NCBI RefSeq assembly: GCF_021654135.1
Contig: NZ_JAKGSD010000001.1
Location: forward strand, 598,116-662,115
DNA length: 64,000 nt
Source of the DNA: Amycolatopsis tucumanensis
GTDB taxonomy: Bacteria > Actinomycetota > Actinomycetes > Mycobacteriales > Pseudonocardiaceae
Direction: 5' to 3'
The position numbers and the translations under genes are program-made. Positions 18,103 to 28,253 of this stretch are shown here, piece after piece; position 1 is the first letter of the stretch; the number at the start of each line of letters is the position of its first letter. The notes under the pieces were generated by a model, which made no database searches, had not been told where the DNA came from, and saw only the letters and a list, made by a program, of their open reading frames with translations.

Positions 18103-19491
18103 ATGACGACGCAGGAGCGGACGCACGCGGTGGTGCTGGGCGCGGGGATGGGCGGGCTGCTCGCGGCCCGCGTGCTCGCCGGGTTCTACGACCGGGTGAC
18201 GGTGGTCGAGCGGGACCACCTCGGCGAGACGGTGGCGCACCGGCGCGGCATCCCGCAGGGCCGGCACGTCCACGCGCTGTTGCCGCGCGGCGGGGAGATC
18301 GTGGAGGAGTTGTTCCCCGGAATGCTCGGCGAGCTCGTCGCCGACGGCGGCACGGTGCTGACCGACTACTCGCGGTTGCACTTCTCCCCCGGCGGGCACC
18401 GGCTGTCGCCGGAGATGGAGCTGCCGCCGATGCACCAGCCGAGCAGGCCGTTCCTCGAGACCCACGTGCGCAACCGGCTCCGGCGACTGTCCACTGTTGA
18501 CCTTCGCGACGGCTGCGACGTGACCGGCCTGACCGCCACCGCGGCCGGTGACCGCGTCACCGGCGTGCGCCTCCAGCGTCGGGCGCCGGGCAGCCCCGAG
18601 GAGGTTCTGAGCGCGGACCTGGTGGTCGACGCGCTCGGCCGCGGCGCGCGCACGCCGGCCTGGCTGGCCGAGCTCGGCTACCGGCGGCCGGCCGAGGTCG
18701 AGGTCCCGGTGCAGCTGCGGTACACCAGCCGCCTGGTGCGGCTGCGGCCCGGTGCGGTCCCGGAGACGCTGGTCGTCGTCGGCGCCACCCCGGAGCGGCC
18801 CAACGGCATGGCGCTGTTCGCCTACGAGGACGACACCTGGTTGTTCACCGTCGCCGGTTACGCCGGTGACCACCCGTCACCCCGGTACGACGCCATGGTC
18901 GACTTCGCCGCCCAGTGCGCGCCCCCGCACCTGATCGAGGCGCTGCGGACGGCCGAGCCGCTGTCCGACGTGGCCACCTTCGCCTTCCCGGCGAGCCGCT
19001 GGCGCCGCTACGACAAGCTTCGCCGCTTCCCGGACGGCCTGCTCGTGTTCGGCGACGCGATCTGCAGCTTCAACCCGATCTACGGGCAGGGCATGTCCGT
19101 CGCCGCGCTGGAGGCGCTGGCGCTGCGGGACTGCCTGCGCCAGGGCGATCGGCACCTGGCCCGGCGGTTCTTCCGCGCCGCGGCGAAACCGATCGGCGTG
19201 GCGTGGAAGCTGTCGGTGGGCAGCGACCTGGCGCTGCCGCAGATCGAGGCGCCGCGACCGCTGCCCGTGCGGCTGGTCAACCGGTACGTGGCGAAGGTGC
19301 TCACCGCCGCCGAAGAGGATCCGGTGGTGGCGGCGCAGTTCATGCGGGTGAGCGCGTTCCTGGACCCGCCGTCCGCCCTGATGCGGCCGTCGATCCTGGC
19401 ACGCGTCACCGGGACGGGACGGGCGCTCCCGCGGCCGGCCGCGGTGCCCGGTCCCGCCCCAGCGCGGACAGGATCGTTTCAGCCTCGCTGA
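18103..19491 (+). CDS. FAD-dependent monooxygenase/oxidoreductase
   Basis: This 462-residue flavoprotein has an N-terminal Rossmann motif VVLGAGMGGLLAARVL, a central VVDALGRGARTPAWL and the FAD-pyrophosphate motif LLVFGDAICSFNPIYGQGMS. This matches the group of putative FAD monooxygenases related to squalene epoxidase and halogenase folds. GGAGGAGG at 18086-18093 supports ATG 18103. It stands alone and converges with the next gene, overlapping it by 86 bp. Substrate unknown. Confidence 0.85.
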   Translation: MTTQERTHAVVLGAGMGGLLAARVLAGFYDRVTVVERDHLGETVAHRRGIPQGRHVHALLPRGGEIVEELFPGMLGELVADGGTVLTDYSRLHFSPGGHRLSPEMELPPMHQPSRPFLETHVRNRLRRLSTVDLRDGCDVTGLTATAAGDRVTGVRLQRRAPGSPEEVLSADLVVDALGRGARTPAWLAELGYRRPAEVEVPVQLRYTSRLVRLRPGAVPETLVVVGATPERPNGMALFAYEDDTWLFTVAGYAGDHPSPRYDAMVDFAAQCAPPHLIEALRTAEPLSDVATFAFPASRWRRYDKLRRFPDGLLVFGDAICSFNPIYGQGMSVAALEALALRDCLRQGDRHLARRFFRAAAKPIGVAWKLSVGSDLALPQIEAPRPLPVRLVNRYVAKVLTAAEEDPVVAAQFMRVSAFLDPPSALMRPSILARVTGTGRALPRPAAVPGPAPARTGSFQPR

Positions 19492-20407
19492 CGACGTCAC
19501 GCACGACCTGCGCCGCGGGACGGACATCCCCGATCAGGCCGACGGACTGCCCCGCGAACGGCAGGTACTCGTGGCCCCGCCCGGTCAGGACGGCCGCGAC
19601 CACCTCGCGGCCGATCTCGCCGATCCGTTCGGGGAGCTCGTCCCGCCGGTCCGCCCACTCGCGCAGGAACGGGGTGCGCAGCAGGCGCCCCTGCGCGGGG
19701 TGGCGCGGCCGGTTGTACGGCGGCAGCAGCACGTCGAGCAGGTCCTCGTGCACCGCGTCGCGGGAGCCGGCCTCGACGAGCAGCTGCTTCCACTCGGGAC
19801 TGATCGCCATCTCGGTGGTGGCGAGGAACCGGGTGCCCATCGCCACACCCTGCGCGCCGAGCGCGAGCGCCGCGGCCAGGCCGCGGCCGTCGGCGATCCC
19901 GCCCGCGGCCACCACGGGCACCGCCCCCGCGACGTCCACCACCTGCGGGACCAGCGCCAGTGTTCCGATGAAGCCGCTGTGCCCGCCCGCCTCGGTGCCC
20001 TGGGCGATCAGCACGTCGGCGCCGCGGTCGAGAGCCTGGCGCGCCTGGTCGACGTCCATCACCTGCTGCACCCAGGCGCAACCGGCGTCGTGCGCCCGCT
20101 TCACGAGGTCGCCGGGGTCGCCCAGGTGGAAGGAGATCACCGACGGGCGCGCCCGCAGGCTCGCGGCGAACACCTCCTCGTCGAAGGGCCGGGTGGTGTG
20201 GTTGATGGCGAAGGGCCGCGCGGTGCGTTCCCGCAGCCGGCGCCACTGCTCGCGCAGGTCGGGCAGCGGCCGGATCGCCGTGCCCAGGCTGCCCAGGCCG
20301 CCGGCCTCGCACACGGCGGCCGCGAGGCCGACCGAGTCGAACGGGCCGAACGGGGCGCTGATGATCGGCACCTCGATGCCGAGCAGATCGCAGAGTGTGG
20401 TTCGCAT
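19406..20407 (-). CDS. Nitronate monooxygenase-type flavoprotein
   Basis: This 333-residue TIM-barrel flavoprotein of the 2-nitropropane dioxygenase (NPD) family has IEVPIISAPFGPF at the N-terminus, the FMN motif AQGTEAGGHSG, VVAAGGIADGRGLAAALALGAQGVAMGTRF and the typical C-terminal AGQSVGLI. It probably detoxifies nitronates or oxidises a related acid. I prefer ATG 20407, which begins the conserved MRTTLCDLLG. Its 3' end overlaps the convergent FAD monooxygenase. Confidence 0.88.
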   Translation of the reverse strand: MRTTLCDLLGIEVPIISAPFGPFDSVGLAAAVCEAGGLGSLGTAIRPLPDLREQWRRLRERTARPFAINHTTRPFDEEVFAASLRARPSVISFHLGDPGDLVKRAHDAGCAWVQQVMDVDQARQALDRGADVLIAQGTEAGGHSGFIGTLALVPQVVDVAGAVPVVAAGGIADGRGLAAALALGAQGVAMGTRFLATTEMAISPEWKQLLVEAGSRDAVHEDLLDVLLPPYNRPRHPAQGRLLRTPFLREWADRRDELPERIGEIGREVVAAVLTGRGHEYLPFAGQSVGLIGDVRPAAQVVRDVVSEAETILSALGRDRAPRPAAGAPVPSR

Positions 20408-20461
20408 GGGGGAAGTCTGCGCGGGCGGCCCGGTCTTCGCCTCGGGCGATCGCCCCATCTT

Positions 20462-21955
20462 TCACCCGGTCTCGCCGAGGAGGCCGTGGTGCACGGCGTA
20501 GAGGGCCGCTCCGGCGCGGCTGGACACCCCGATCTTCGCGTAGGTGTTCTCCAGGTGACGGCCCACCGTCTTGACCGAAATGCACAACGCCTGGGCGACC
20601 TGCGGCTTGGACAGTCCGCGGCAGGCCAGCCGCAGCACGTCCACCTCCCGGTCGGTGAGGCCGCCGGGCCAGCGGGACGGCAGCCGCACCGAGGTCTGCC
20701 CGGCCGCCGCCGTCACCGCGGCCGCCGCCCGCGGATCGAGCCGGCCGCCGGCGACCTCGGCAGCCAGCTCCCGCGCCGCCTCCGCCGGGGTTCGCGCCCG
20801 CCGGTGCGGCCGCTGCTGGAGCATCGCCTGGTAGCAGTCCGCGGCGGCCAGGACCCGCTCGGCCATGCCGAGCGCGGAACCGGGACTGCCGCGGTGGTAG
20901 CCACCGCCGTCGAGCCGCTCGTGGTGGGCCCCGGCCAGGCGGGCCAGCGGGCGCAGCAACGCGGTGCGCTCCAGGATGCGTTCGGTGAGGTAGGGGTGCA
21001 GGCGGACCCGTTCCCACTCGTCGGCCGACAGCGGCCGGGGCTGGTCCCAGACGACGTTGCTGATGCCGGTGCGGCCGAGATCGTGCAGCAGCCCCGCGCG
21101 CCGTAGCCGGACCGCGCACTCGTCGCCGAGTCCCGCGTCGCGGGCGGCGGCTTCGGCCAGCCGCGCCACCTGGCGGGAGTGCCCGAGCGCGTAGGGGATC
21201 TTCAGGTCGGCGAAGTCGGCGGCCACCGCCAGCAGGGTGTCCAGCCGGTCGCCTCCGATGTGGACCGGAGCCGGTTCGGCCGCCAGGACCTCCTCCCACG
21301 GGGGCACGGCGGTCCCGGCCAGCATCGGCTCGCCGCCGCCGAGGATCGCGTCGACCACGGCCGGGTCGTAGGCGCGGCCGCGACGGTGACGCAGCACCTC
21401 GGCTGTCGCCGCGTACCCGGCCCGCCGGTGCCACAGCTCCGCGTCCCGGGCGACGACGGCGACGCGGACCGGCAGCGGCACCGCCTCCGCGGCCAGCCCG
21501 GCCGGGTTGCCCCGGCCGTCCCACCGCTCGAACCCGTGCCGCAGGGCGGTGAGCACCCCGGCGCCGAGCCCCAGCCGTCCGGCCAGCAACTCGGCGGCCT
21601 CGCAGTGCGTCGCCATCACCACGGCCTTGGCCGCGTTCCCGCCCGGCAGCGCGACGGCGGCGGTCTCCTCGGCCGGCTCCCCCATCACGGCCGGGCCCAC
21701 CGCCGCGGCGATGCCGATCTCGTCGCCGGCCAGCGCCGCCACCTCGAACGCGTCCGCGGTGCAGCCGATGTACCGCAGCAGCGACACGTAGTAGACATCG
21801 GACAGTCCGGCGCCGCCGACGCCGAGCGCGCGGGCGAGCCGCATCGCGAGCAGGCAGGTGCGGGCGGCGTGCCCGGCGGGCTGCCCGAGCCCGAGGTCCG
21901 TGGCGATCGACAACGCCGCCAGGACCTCCGCGAGCCGGATCCGCCCGTCCGTCAC
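20462..21955 (-). CDS. Tandem HD-GYP-like phosphohydrolase fused to a LuxR DNA-binding domain
   Basis: This 497-residue protein has three parts. A first degenerate HD-GYP-like region (about 20-205) keeps YYVSLLRYIGC and HGFERWDGRGNP. A second HD domain (about 235-385) has HD at 291-292 in LLHDLGRTGIS and the loop HHERLDGGGYHRG at 344-356, where the proline of GYP is histidine. A LuxR helix-turn-helix spans 433-490 (LTDREVDVLRLACRGLSKPQVAQAL). It may couple a phosphohydrolase or nucleotide-sensing activity to transcription. Cyclic-di-GMP hydrolysis is doubtful given the altered loop. Confidence 0.85.
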   Translation of the reverse strand: MTDGRIRLAEVLAALSIATDLGLGQPAGHAARTCLLAMRLARALGVGGAGLSDVYYVSLLRYIGCTADAFEVAALAGDEIGIAAAVGPAVMGEPAEETAAVALPGGNAAKAVVMATHCEAAELLAGRLGLGAGVLTALRHGFERWDGRGNPAGLAAEAVPLPVRVAVVARDAELWHRRAGYAATAEVLRHRRGRAYDPAVVDAILGGGEPMLAGTAVPPWEEVLAAEPAPVHIGGDRLDTLLAVAADFADLKIPYALGHSRQVARLAEAAARDAGLGDECAVRLRRAGLLHDLGRTGISNVVWDQPRPLSADEWERVRLHPYLTERILERTALLRPLARLAGAHHERLDGGGYHRGSPGSALGMAERVLAAADCYQAMLQQRPHRRARTPAEAARELAAEVAGGRLDPRAAAAVTAAAGQTSVRLPSRWPGGLTDREVDVLRLACRGLSKPQVAQALCISVKTVGRHLENTYAKIGVSSRAGAALYAVHHGLLGETG

Positions 21956-22075
21956 TCCCCCAGCTTGACGCGCCGGGGCGCCGGTCCGCTACTTCTGCGC
22001 TTGAGGTGACGACGGGCCGGCCGCCGGGGGGCGACCTCGCCCAGCCCGGTCCGGCGAACCTCGGCACAACGGGAC

Positions 22076-22110
22076 GAGCCCGGCCGATCCGAGGAGGATC
22101 AGCCGGGCTC
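22076..22110 (-). terminator. Hairpin terminator downstream of katG
   Basis: GAGCCCGGC (22076-22084) pairs with GCCGGGCTC (22102-22110). After one mismatch, GATCC (22086-22090) pairs with GGATC (22096-22100) around a 5-nt loop. It begins 18 bases past the katG stop and separates katG from the HD-GYP gene. Confidence 0.75.
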
Positions 22111-22128
22111 GCCGCCGCGGAGACCGGA

Positions 22129-24405
<2,277 letters not shown>

Positions 24406-24861
24406 CTACTTGCCTTCCGAGCTGGCGGTTTCGTTGGGAACTGCGGCGGCCGAGCAGTCGGGGCACACGCCCCAAAAGACGACCTCCGCCTGGTCGATCA
24501 CGAAGCCGTGGTCGTCCGAGGCGGTGAGACAGGGGGCGTGGCCGACGGTGCAGTCGACGTCGGCGATCGCACCGCAGGAGCGGCAGACGACGTGGTGGTG
24601 GTTGTCGCCCACCCGGGACTCGTAGCGGGCGTTCGCGCCGGCCGGCTGGATGCGCCGGATCAGGCCGGCGTCGGTGAGTGCGCGCAGGACGTCGTAGACG
24701 GCCTGGTGCGAGACGGTCGGGAGGTCGGCGCGCACCAGCTCGATCACCTTCTCGGTGTCGACGTGCGGGTGGTCGCGCAGCGCGGACAGCACCGCCAGGC
24801 GGGGCCGGGTCACACGCAACGAGACAGCCCGCAGCTGCGCCTCGAAGTCCTCCGACGTCAC
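24406..24861 (-). CDS. furA: FurA, peroxide-sensing Fur-family repressor
   Basis: This 151-residue Fur protein has a winged helix with SHQAVYDVLRALTDAGLIRRI, the metal site HHHVVCRSCGAIADVDC, and a second CxxC, CPDC, for structural zinc. It lies directly upstream of katG, as in mycobacteria and streptomycetes, where it autoregulates the operon. The GTG at 24861 is almost exactly where transcription from the predicted promoter would begin, so the transcript is probably leaderless. Confidence 0.93.
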   Translation of the reverse strand: MTSEDFEAQLRAVSLRVTRPRLAVLSALRDHPHVDTEKVIELVRADLPTVSHQAVYDVLRALTDAGLIRRIQPAGANARYESRVGDNHHHVVCRSCGAIADVDCTVGHAPCLTASDDHGFVIDQAEVVFWGVCPDCSAAAVPNETASSEGK

Positions 24862-24868
24862 GCGGCAG

Positions 24869-24906
24869 ACCCTAGAGCACTTGTCTGGAACAAATCAAGT
24901 TAGGGT
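24869..24906 (-). promoter_or_regulatory. furA-katG promoter and probable FurA operator
   Basis: Reading the minus strand, TTGATT (24898-24893) and TAGGGT (24874-24869) are separated by 18 bp. Over the -35 lies an inverted repeat CTTG-N12-CAAG (24880-24899), and ACCCTA/TAGGGT (24869-24874, 24901-24906) flank it. The predicted start site is about 24862, one base before the furA GTG. The dip in GC content here is clear against the surroundings. FurA binding is inferred from the family. Confidence 0.6.
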
Positions 24907-25071
24907 CCACCTTCGTGCGGGAGGGGTCGGCCGGTGCCCGGTTCGTGCGGATCGGGCCGTGGTTCGATGGACCATGCCCACAGTCCCGACGGACCCTGAC
25001 CGAGGGAACGCCGCAGGCCCAGTTCATCGGCAGTGACGAGGGAAACGCTGGCTAGCGAGCACAACTTCGCG

Positions 25072-25218
25072 ATGACCCATGTCATGCAGGTCAGCAATTC
25101 GAGAGCGGAGAACGCGGTCTCGCAACAGGCTCGTTCACCCGAACGCGCCCAGGACGAGGTGCACCACCTCGACGGTCTCGTCCGGGACGCCTGGTTGCTC
25201 ACCGCTCAAAAGCGGTAA
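25072..25218 (+). CDS. Possible small protein of 48 residues
   Basis: An ORF from ATG 25072 to TAA 25218 encodes a polar, unrecognised peptide (MTHVMQVSNSRAENAVSQQ at its start). No clear ribosome site precedes the ATG; GTG 25033 would give 61 residues. The local composition is less GC-rich than its neighbours and lacks strong third-position bias, so it may not be coding. It ends within the hairpin shared with the convergent methyltransferase gene. Otherwise the 344 bp between furA and the methyltransferase holds only the furA promoter. Confidence 0.2.
   Translation: MTHVMQVSNSRAENAVSQQARSPERAQDEVHHLDGLVRDAWLLTAQKR
25201..25216. terminator. Small hairpin at the methyltransferase 3' end
   Basis: ACCGCT (25201-25206) and AGCGGT (25211-25216) form a 6-bp stem around CAAA. 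The hairpin covers the methyltransferase stop codon and could act in both directions. It is short, so it is a weak candidate. Confidence 0.4.
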
Positions 25219-26018
25219 CGCAGCAGCCTGCCCATCTCGCGGAAGAGGCGGATCCGTTCGAGGACGGCGAGCTGCGCCCGCACCGTCAGGGAAGCCCGGT
25301 CCCGCATCGGCGCGGCCATTTCCGGCGCGTAGAGCACCTGCGCCAGCTCCAAGCCCGTCGCCTCCAGCTCGCGTGGGTCGGCGATTCCCCAGCGCAGCCG
25401 GGCGCCCGACCGCCGCACCACCGGGTTCAGCTTCTGCAGCCGGATGCCGAGCGGGCTGAACGCGTCGAAGATCGCTTCGCCCGTGGGCAGGTGGTTCACG
25501 ATCGCCCGGAACATGGCCCTGCCCTCGTCCGGGTCGAGGTACATCGTCAGCCCCTCCGCGACGATCGCCGCGGGGCGGTCCGCCGGCACCTCCGCCAGCC
25601 AGCGCGTGTCGGTGACCGACGAGCCGATCGTCCGGTACCCCGGCCGACCGGCCGGGTACACCTGCTCGCGCAGCGCGATGACGTCCGGGTAGTCGATGTC
25701 GAACCACGCCACCTCCGGGCCCGGGTCCAGCCGGAACACCCGGCTGTCCATGCCCGCGCCCAGGTGCAGCACGGTCGCGCGCGGGTGCGAGCGCAGGAAG
25801 TCGCGCAGCAGGTCGTCGAACACCTTCGCCCGGGCGGCCACGGACAGGGTCAGGTTCCGGTTCATCCCGAACTTGCCGAAGTCGTAGTCGATGCGCTCCA
25901 GCGCCTCCGCCGCGGCGGTGTCGCCGAGCAGCGGGTTCGCCGAGCGCGCGTCGAGGGCCCGCCCGTAGAGGGTGGCCAGATTGGTGGATTGCTCTTCGGT
26001 GAACCGCACCCCGGGCAT
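25206..26018 (-). CDS. SAM-dependent methyltransferase, LCM/TcmP family
   Basis: This 270-residue class I methyltransferase of the leucine-carboxyl-methyltransferase/TcmP family has the SAM loop VLHLGAGMDSRVFRLD, an acidic strand end in WFDIDYPDVIALRE, and AIVAEGLTMYLDPDEGRAMF. Such enzymes methylate carboxyl or hydroxyl groups of small metabolites. It starts 19 bp downstream of the GNAT gene. An 18-bp palindrome at that junction could be its operator. Confidence 0.88.
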   Translation of the reverse strand: MPGVRFTEEQSTNLATLYGRALDARSANPLLGDTAAAEALERIDYDFGKFGMNRNLTLSVAARAKVFDDLLRDFLRSHPRATVLHLGAGMDSRVFRLDPGPEVAWFDIDYPDVIALREQVYPAGRPGYRTIGSSVTDTRWLAEVPADRPAAIVAEGLTMYLDPDEGRAMFRAIVNHLPTGEAIFDAFSPLGIRLQKLNPVVRRSGARLRWGIADPRELEATGLELAQVLYAPEMAAPMRDRASLTVRAQLAVLERIRLFREMGRLLRYRF

Positions 26019-26034
26019 CGCTCTCCTTCAGACA

Positions 26035-26052
26035 CTTCACAAGTTTGTGAAG
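26035..26052. promoter_or_regulatory. 18-bp palindrome at the GNAT-methyltransferase junction
   Basis: CTTCACAA-GT-TTGTGAAG has perfect 8-bp arms. It includes the stop region of the acetyltransferase gene and ends 17 bp before the methyltransferase start. The sequence is unusually AT-rich for this genome and looks like a dimeric repressor site (TetR/MarR type) rather than a terminator, since the stem has few GC pairs. No regulator gene is adjacent. Confidence 0.5.
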
Positions 26053-26879
26053 ATTGTACCCAGCACCGCGCGGGTGTACAGCAGCTCGAACCCCTGCCGC
26101 TGGGCGTTGTGCTGTGACCGGGACGCCGGCTGGGTCGTCACGACGGCGAAGTCACAGCCCGCCCCGGCCGCGTCGGCGAGCCGGGCGGACAACAGCGCGG
26201 TCTGCACGCCCCGCCGCCGGTAGCCGGGCCGGGTCGCGGCCCCGGTGAACTGGGCCAGGCCGTCCACCACGCACATGCTGGCGACACCGGCGACGACCCC
26301 GTCGCACAGCGCCACGTACCGACGCACGTTCCCCTCGGACAGGTCGCGCATCGCCCGCGTGAGGACCTCGCGCGAGAATTGGTGGTCCGACGGCGGATCC
26401 TGGTCGTCCGGGTGACCGAAGCCGTCCGCCGCGACATCGAGCCAGGCGGCGAAGTCGTCGTCGCCGCTCGGCCGGATCTCCACACCCTCCGGCAGGACCC
26501 GGTCCGCGGCGCCGCGGAGGTCGCGGCCCAGCACGTTCTCGAAGGACTCCAGCCGGTACCCGCGTGCGGTGAGCGCCGCCCCGATCCCGGGATCGACGAG
26601 GTGCGCGAGCTCGACCTGCACCGGGCTCCCCACCGCGGCGAAGGCCTTTTCGACGCCCGCCAGGGTCTCCGCGTCCGGCACGCCGCCGAACCCGAGGCCG
26701 GCGACCTTGTTCAACGGCGACCCGGCCTCGGCGAAGGTCGCCACTCCCCCGGCGACGGGCAGCACGAACGCGGCCGAACCGGGCCGCTTCCGCGCTTTCT
26801 CGGTGGCTTCGGCCATCCGCCGCGCTTCGGCGCGTTCGATGCGCTCGGCCAGCGGGAAATCACAGAACAGTGCGCTCAC
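26037..26879 (-). CDS. GNAT family N-acetyltransferase
   Basis: This 280-residue protein has a C-terminal GNAT domain (about 140-275): VRRYVALCDGVVAGVASMCVVDGLAQFTG as strands 2-4, then the acetyl-CoA loop TRPGYRRRGVQTALLSARLADA. The N-terminal half is less conserved. I chose GTG 26879, which begins VSALFCDFPLAERIE; the upstream extension is Pro/Gly-rich. The substrate is unknown. It probably shares a transcript with the methyltransferase. Confidence 0.82.
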   Translation of the reverse strand: MSALFCDFPLAERIERAEARRMAEATEKARKRPGSAAFVLPVAGGVATFAEAGSPLNKVAGLGFGGVPDAETLAGVEKAFAAVGSPVQVELAHLVDPGIGAALTARGYRLESFENVLGRDLRGAADRVLPEGVEIRPSGDDDFAAWLDVAADGFGHPDDQDPPSDHQFSREVLTRAMRDLSEGNVRRYVALCDGVVAGVASMCVVDGLAQFTGAATRPGYRRRGVQTALLSARLADAAGAGCDFAVVTTQPASRSQHNAQRQGFELLYTRAVLGTIFTNL

Positions 26880-26932
26880 GGCCGGGAGCGTAGCGGGCGG
26901 GCCCGCCGGAGTTCCTCCCATTTCCGGCGCGC

Positions 26933-27982
26933 TCAGGCCGCCGCGGGCGTGCGCAGGGTCGCCGACACCCGCGCGACGAACTCCGCGTTCGACCGCGTCG
27001 TGCGGAGCTGCTCCAGGAACTGTTCGGTGGCGCGCCGCGGATCCTGGCCGGCCAGCGCGCGCCGGACCTCCGTCATCACCGTCAGTTCCGCGGGCGACAG
27101 CAGGAGCTCGTCGCGACGGGTGCCGGACGCGAACAGGTCGATCGCCGGGTAGACGCGGTGGTCGGCGAGGGCGCGGTCGAGCCGGAGCTCGGCGTTGCCA
27201 GTGCTCTTGAGTTCCTCGAAGAACACCGTGTCCGCAAGGGAACCGGTGCCGACCAGCGCCGTGGCGATGATCGTGAGCGAGCCGCCGTCCTCGACGTTGC
27301 GGGCGGCGCCGAGGATCTTCTTCATCGGGTTCAGCGCGCCCGCGTCGACACCGCCGGACAGGATGCGCCCGGAGGCCCGTCCGGCCAGGTTGTACGCCCG
27401 GCCGAGGCGGGTCAGCGAGTCGAGCAGCAGCACGACGTCGCGCCCGGTCTCCACCAGGCGTTTCGCACGTTCCAGAGCCAGTTCGGCGACGGCGGTGTGC
27501 TCGGCCGGCGCGCGGTCGAAGGTGGACGCGATCACCTCGCCGCGCACGGAGCGGCGGATGTCCGTGACCTCCTCCGGCCGCTCGTCGGCCAGCAGCACCA
27601 TCAGGTGCACGTCCGGGTGGTTGGTGGCGACGGCGTGCGCGATCGCTTGCAGGACAGAGGTTTTCCCGGTGCGCGGCGGCGCGACGACGAGCGCGCGCTG
27701 CCCCTTGCCGATCGGCGCGGCGAGGTCGAGCACGCGGGTGGCGAGCTGGTGGCGGCCGGTTTCCAGCACGAGCCGCTCGTCCGGGTGGACCGGGGTGAGC
27801 CGATCGAACTCCGGACGCCGGCCGCCGGGATCGGCGCCGTTGACCGAAATCAGTTCCTGGCCCTCCAGCAGGATCTCGTCACCGCGCCGGAGGCCGTGCG
27901 CGCGAACGAGTCCGAAGGGGACAGTGGTGCCGCCGAGGGTGGCGGTCCTGCCGTGGATGTCGAGAATGCCATGACTGGGCAT
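26933..27982 (-). CDS. rho: Short Rho transcription-termination factor paralogue
   Basis: This 349-residue protein is Rho-like from residue 85 onward: VLDLAAPIGKGQRALVV, Walker A APPRTGKT (101-108), LADERPEEVTD, Walker B LLLDS (D188), the Q-loop region GTGSLADTVFFEELKSTGN and the R-loop IDLFASGTRRDE. It is about 70 residues shorter than E. coli Rho and far shorter than typical actinobacterial Rho. The N-terminal helical domain is missing, and the RNA-binding cold-shock region is compressed (residues 4-45) without the GFGFLR aromatic motif. It should be an ATPase, but its RNA specificity must differ. ATG 27982 follows TTTTTGGAG. Confidence 0.88.
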   Translation of the reverse strand: MPSHGILDIHGRTATLGGTTVPFGLVRAHGLRRGDEILLEGQELISVNGADPGGRRPEFDRLTPVHPDERLVLETGRHQLATRVLDLAAPIGKGQRALVVAPPRTGKTSVLQAIAHAVATNHPDVHLMVLLADERPEEVTDIRRSVRGEVIASTFDRAPAEHTAVAELALERAKRLVETGRDVVLLLDSLTRLGRAYNLAGRASGRILSGGVDAGALNPMKKILGAARNVEDGGSLTIIATALVGTGSLADTVFFEELKSTGNAELRLDRALADHRVYPAIDLFASGTRRDELLLSPAELTVMTEVRRALAGQDPRRATEQFLEQLRTTRSNAEFVARVSATLRTPAAA

Positions 27983-28124
27983 GGTGGTGCTCCAAAAAGG
28001 GAAGACGGCGCGGAAAGCGCCGGAACGGGACGACCCGGACTCGCGGTTCACGGGGAGAGGGGGTCGCAGAGAGAGGAAGGACGATCCCGCAGGCGGCTGG
28101 GCCGGCATCCGGGAGATCAAGCGC

Positions 28125-28154
28125 ACTGTAGCCCAGGCTCGGCTCACTCCGCAA
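28125..28154 (-). promoter_or_regulatory. Predicted promoter of the short rho gene
   Basis: On the minus strand TTGCGG (28154-28149) and TACAGT (28130-28125) are 18 bp apart. Transcription from here would give an mRNA leader of about 135 nt before ATG 27982. The leader contains a small hairpin GGCGC-GGAAA-GCGCC at 28007-28021. Long leaders are typical of autoregulated rho genes (established for E. coli; inferred here). Confidence 0.45.
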
Positions 28155-28188
28155 GAGACAAGCCCGTCGCACCAATTTTGACGAAGAG

Positions 28189-28218
28189 ATTGTGAACAAT
28201 TTCGTCGACGGTTAGGCT
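28189..28218 (+). promoter_or_regulatory. ligJ operon promoter with an overlapping FCD-GntR-like operator
   Basis: TTGTGA (28190-28195) and TAGGCT (28213-28218) are 17 bp apart and face ligJ. ATTGTGAACAAT (28189-28200), a palindrome with ATTGT/ACAAT arms of the TTGT-N2-ACAA type bound by many FCD-GntR regulators, covers the -35. Wider arms GACGAA (28180-28185) and TTCGTC (28201-28206) flank it. No regulator gene is adjacent, so the controlling protein is elsewhere. Confidence 0.55.
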
Positions 28219-28253
28219 ACTCGGCAGCGAACGACGACGTGCGAGGAACGACC

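Noticed and set aside
24900..25202. 100-codon minus-strand frame between furA and the methyltransferase
   Set aside because: No ribosome site and a cysteine/arginine-rich shadow-like composition; it also covers the furA promoter.
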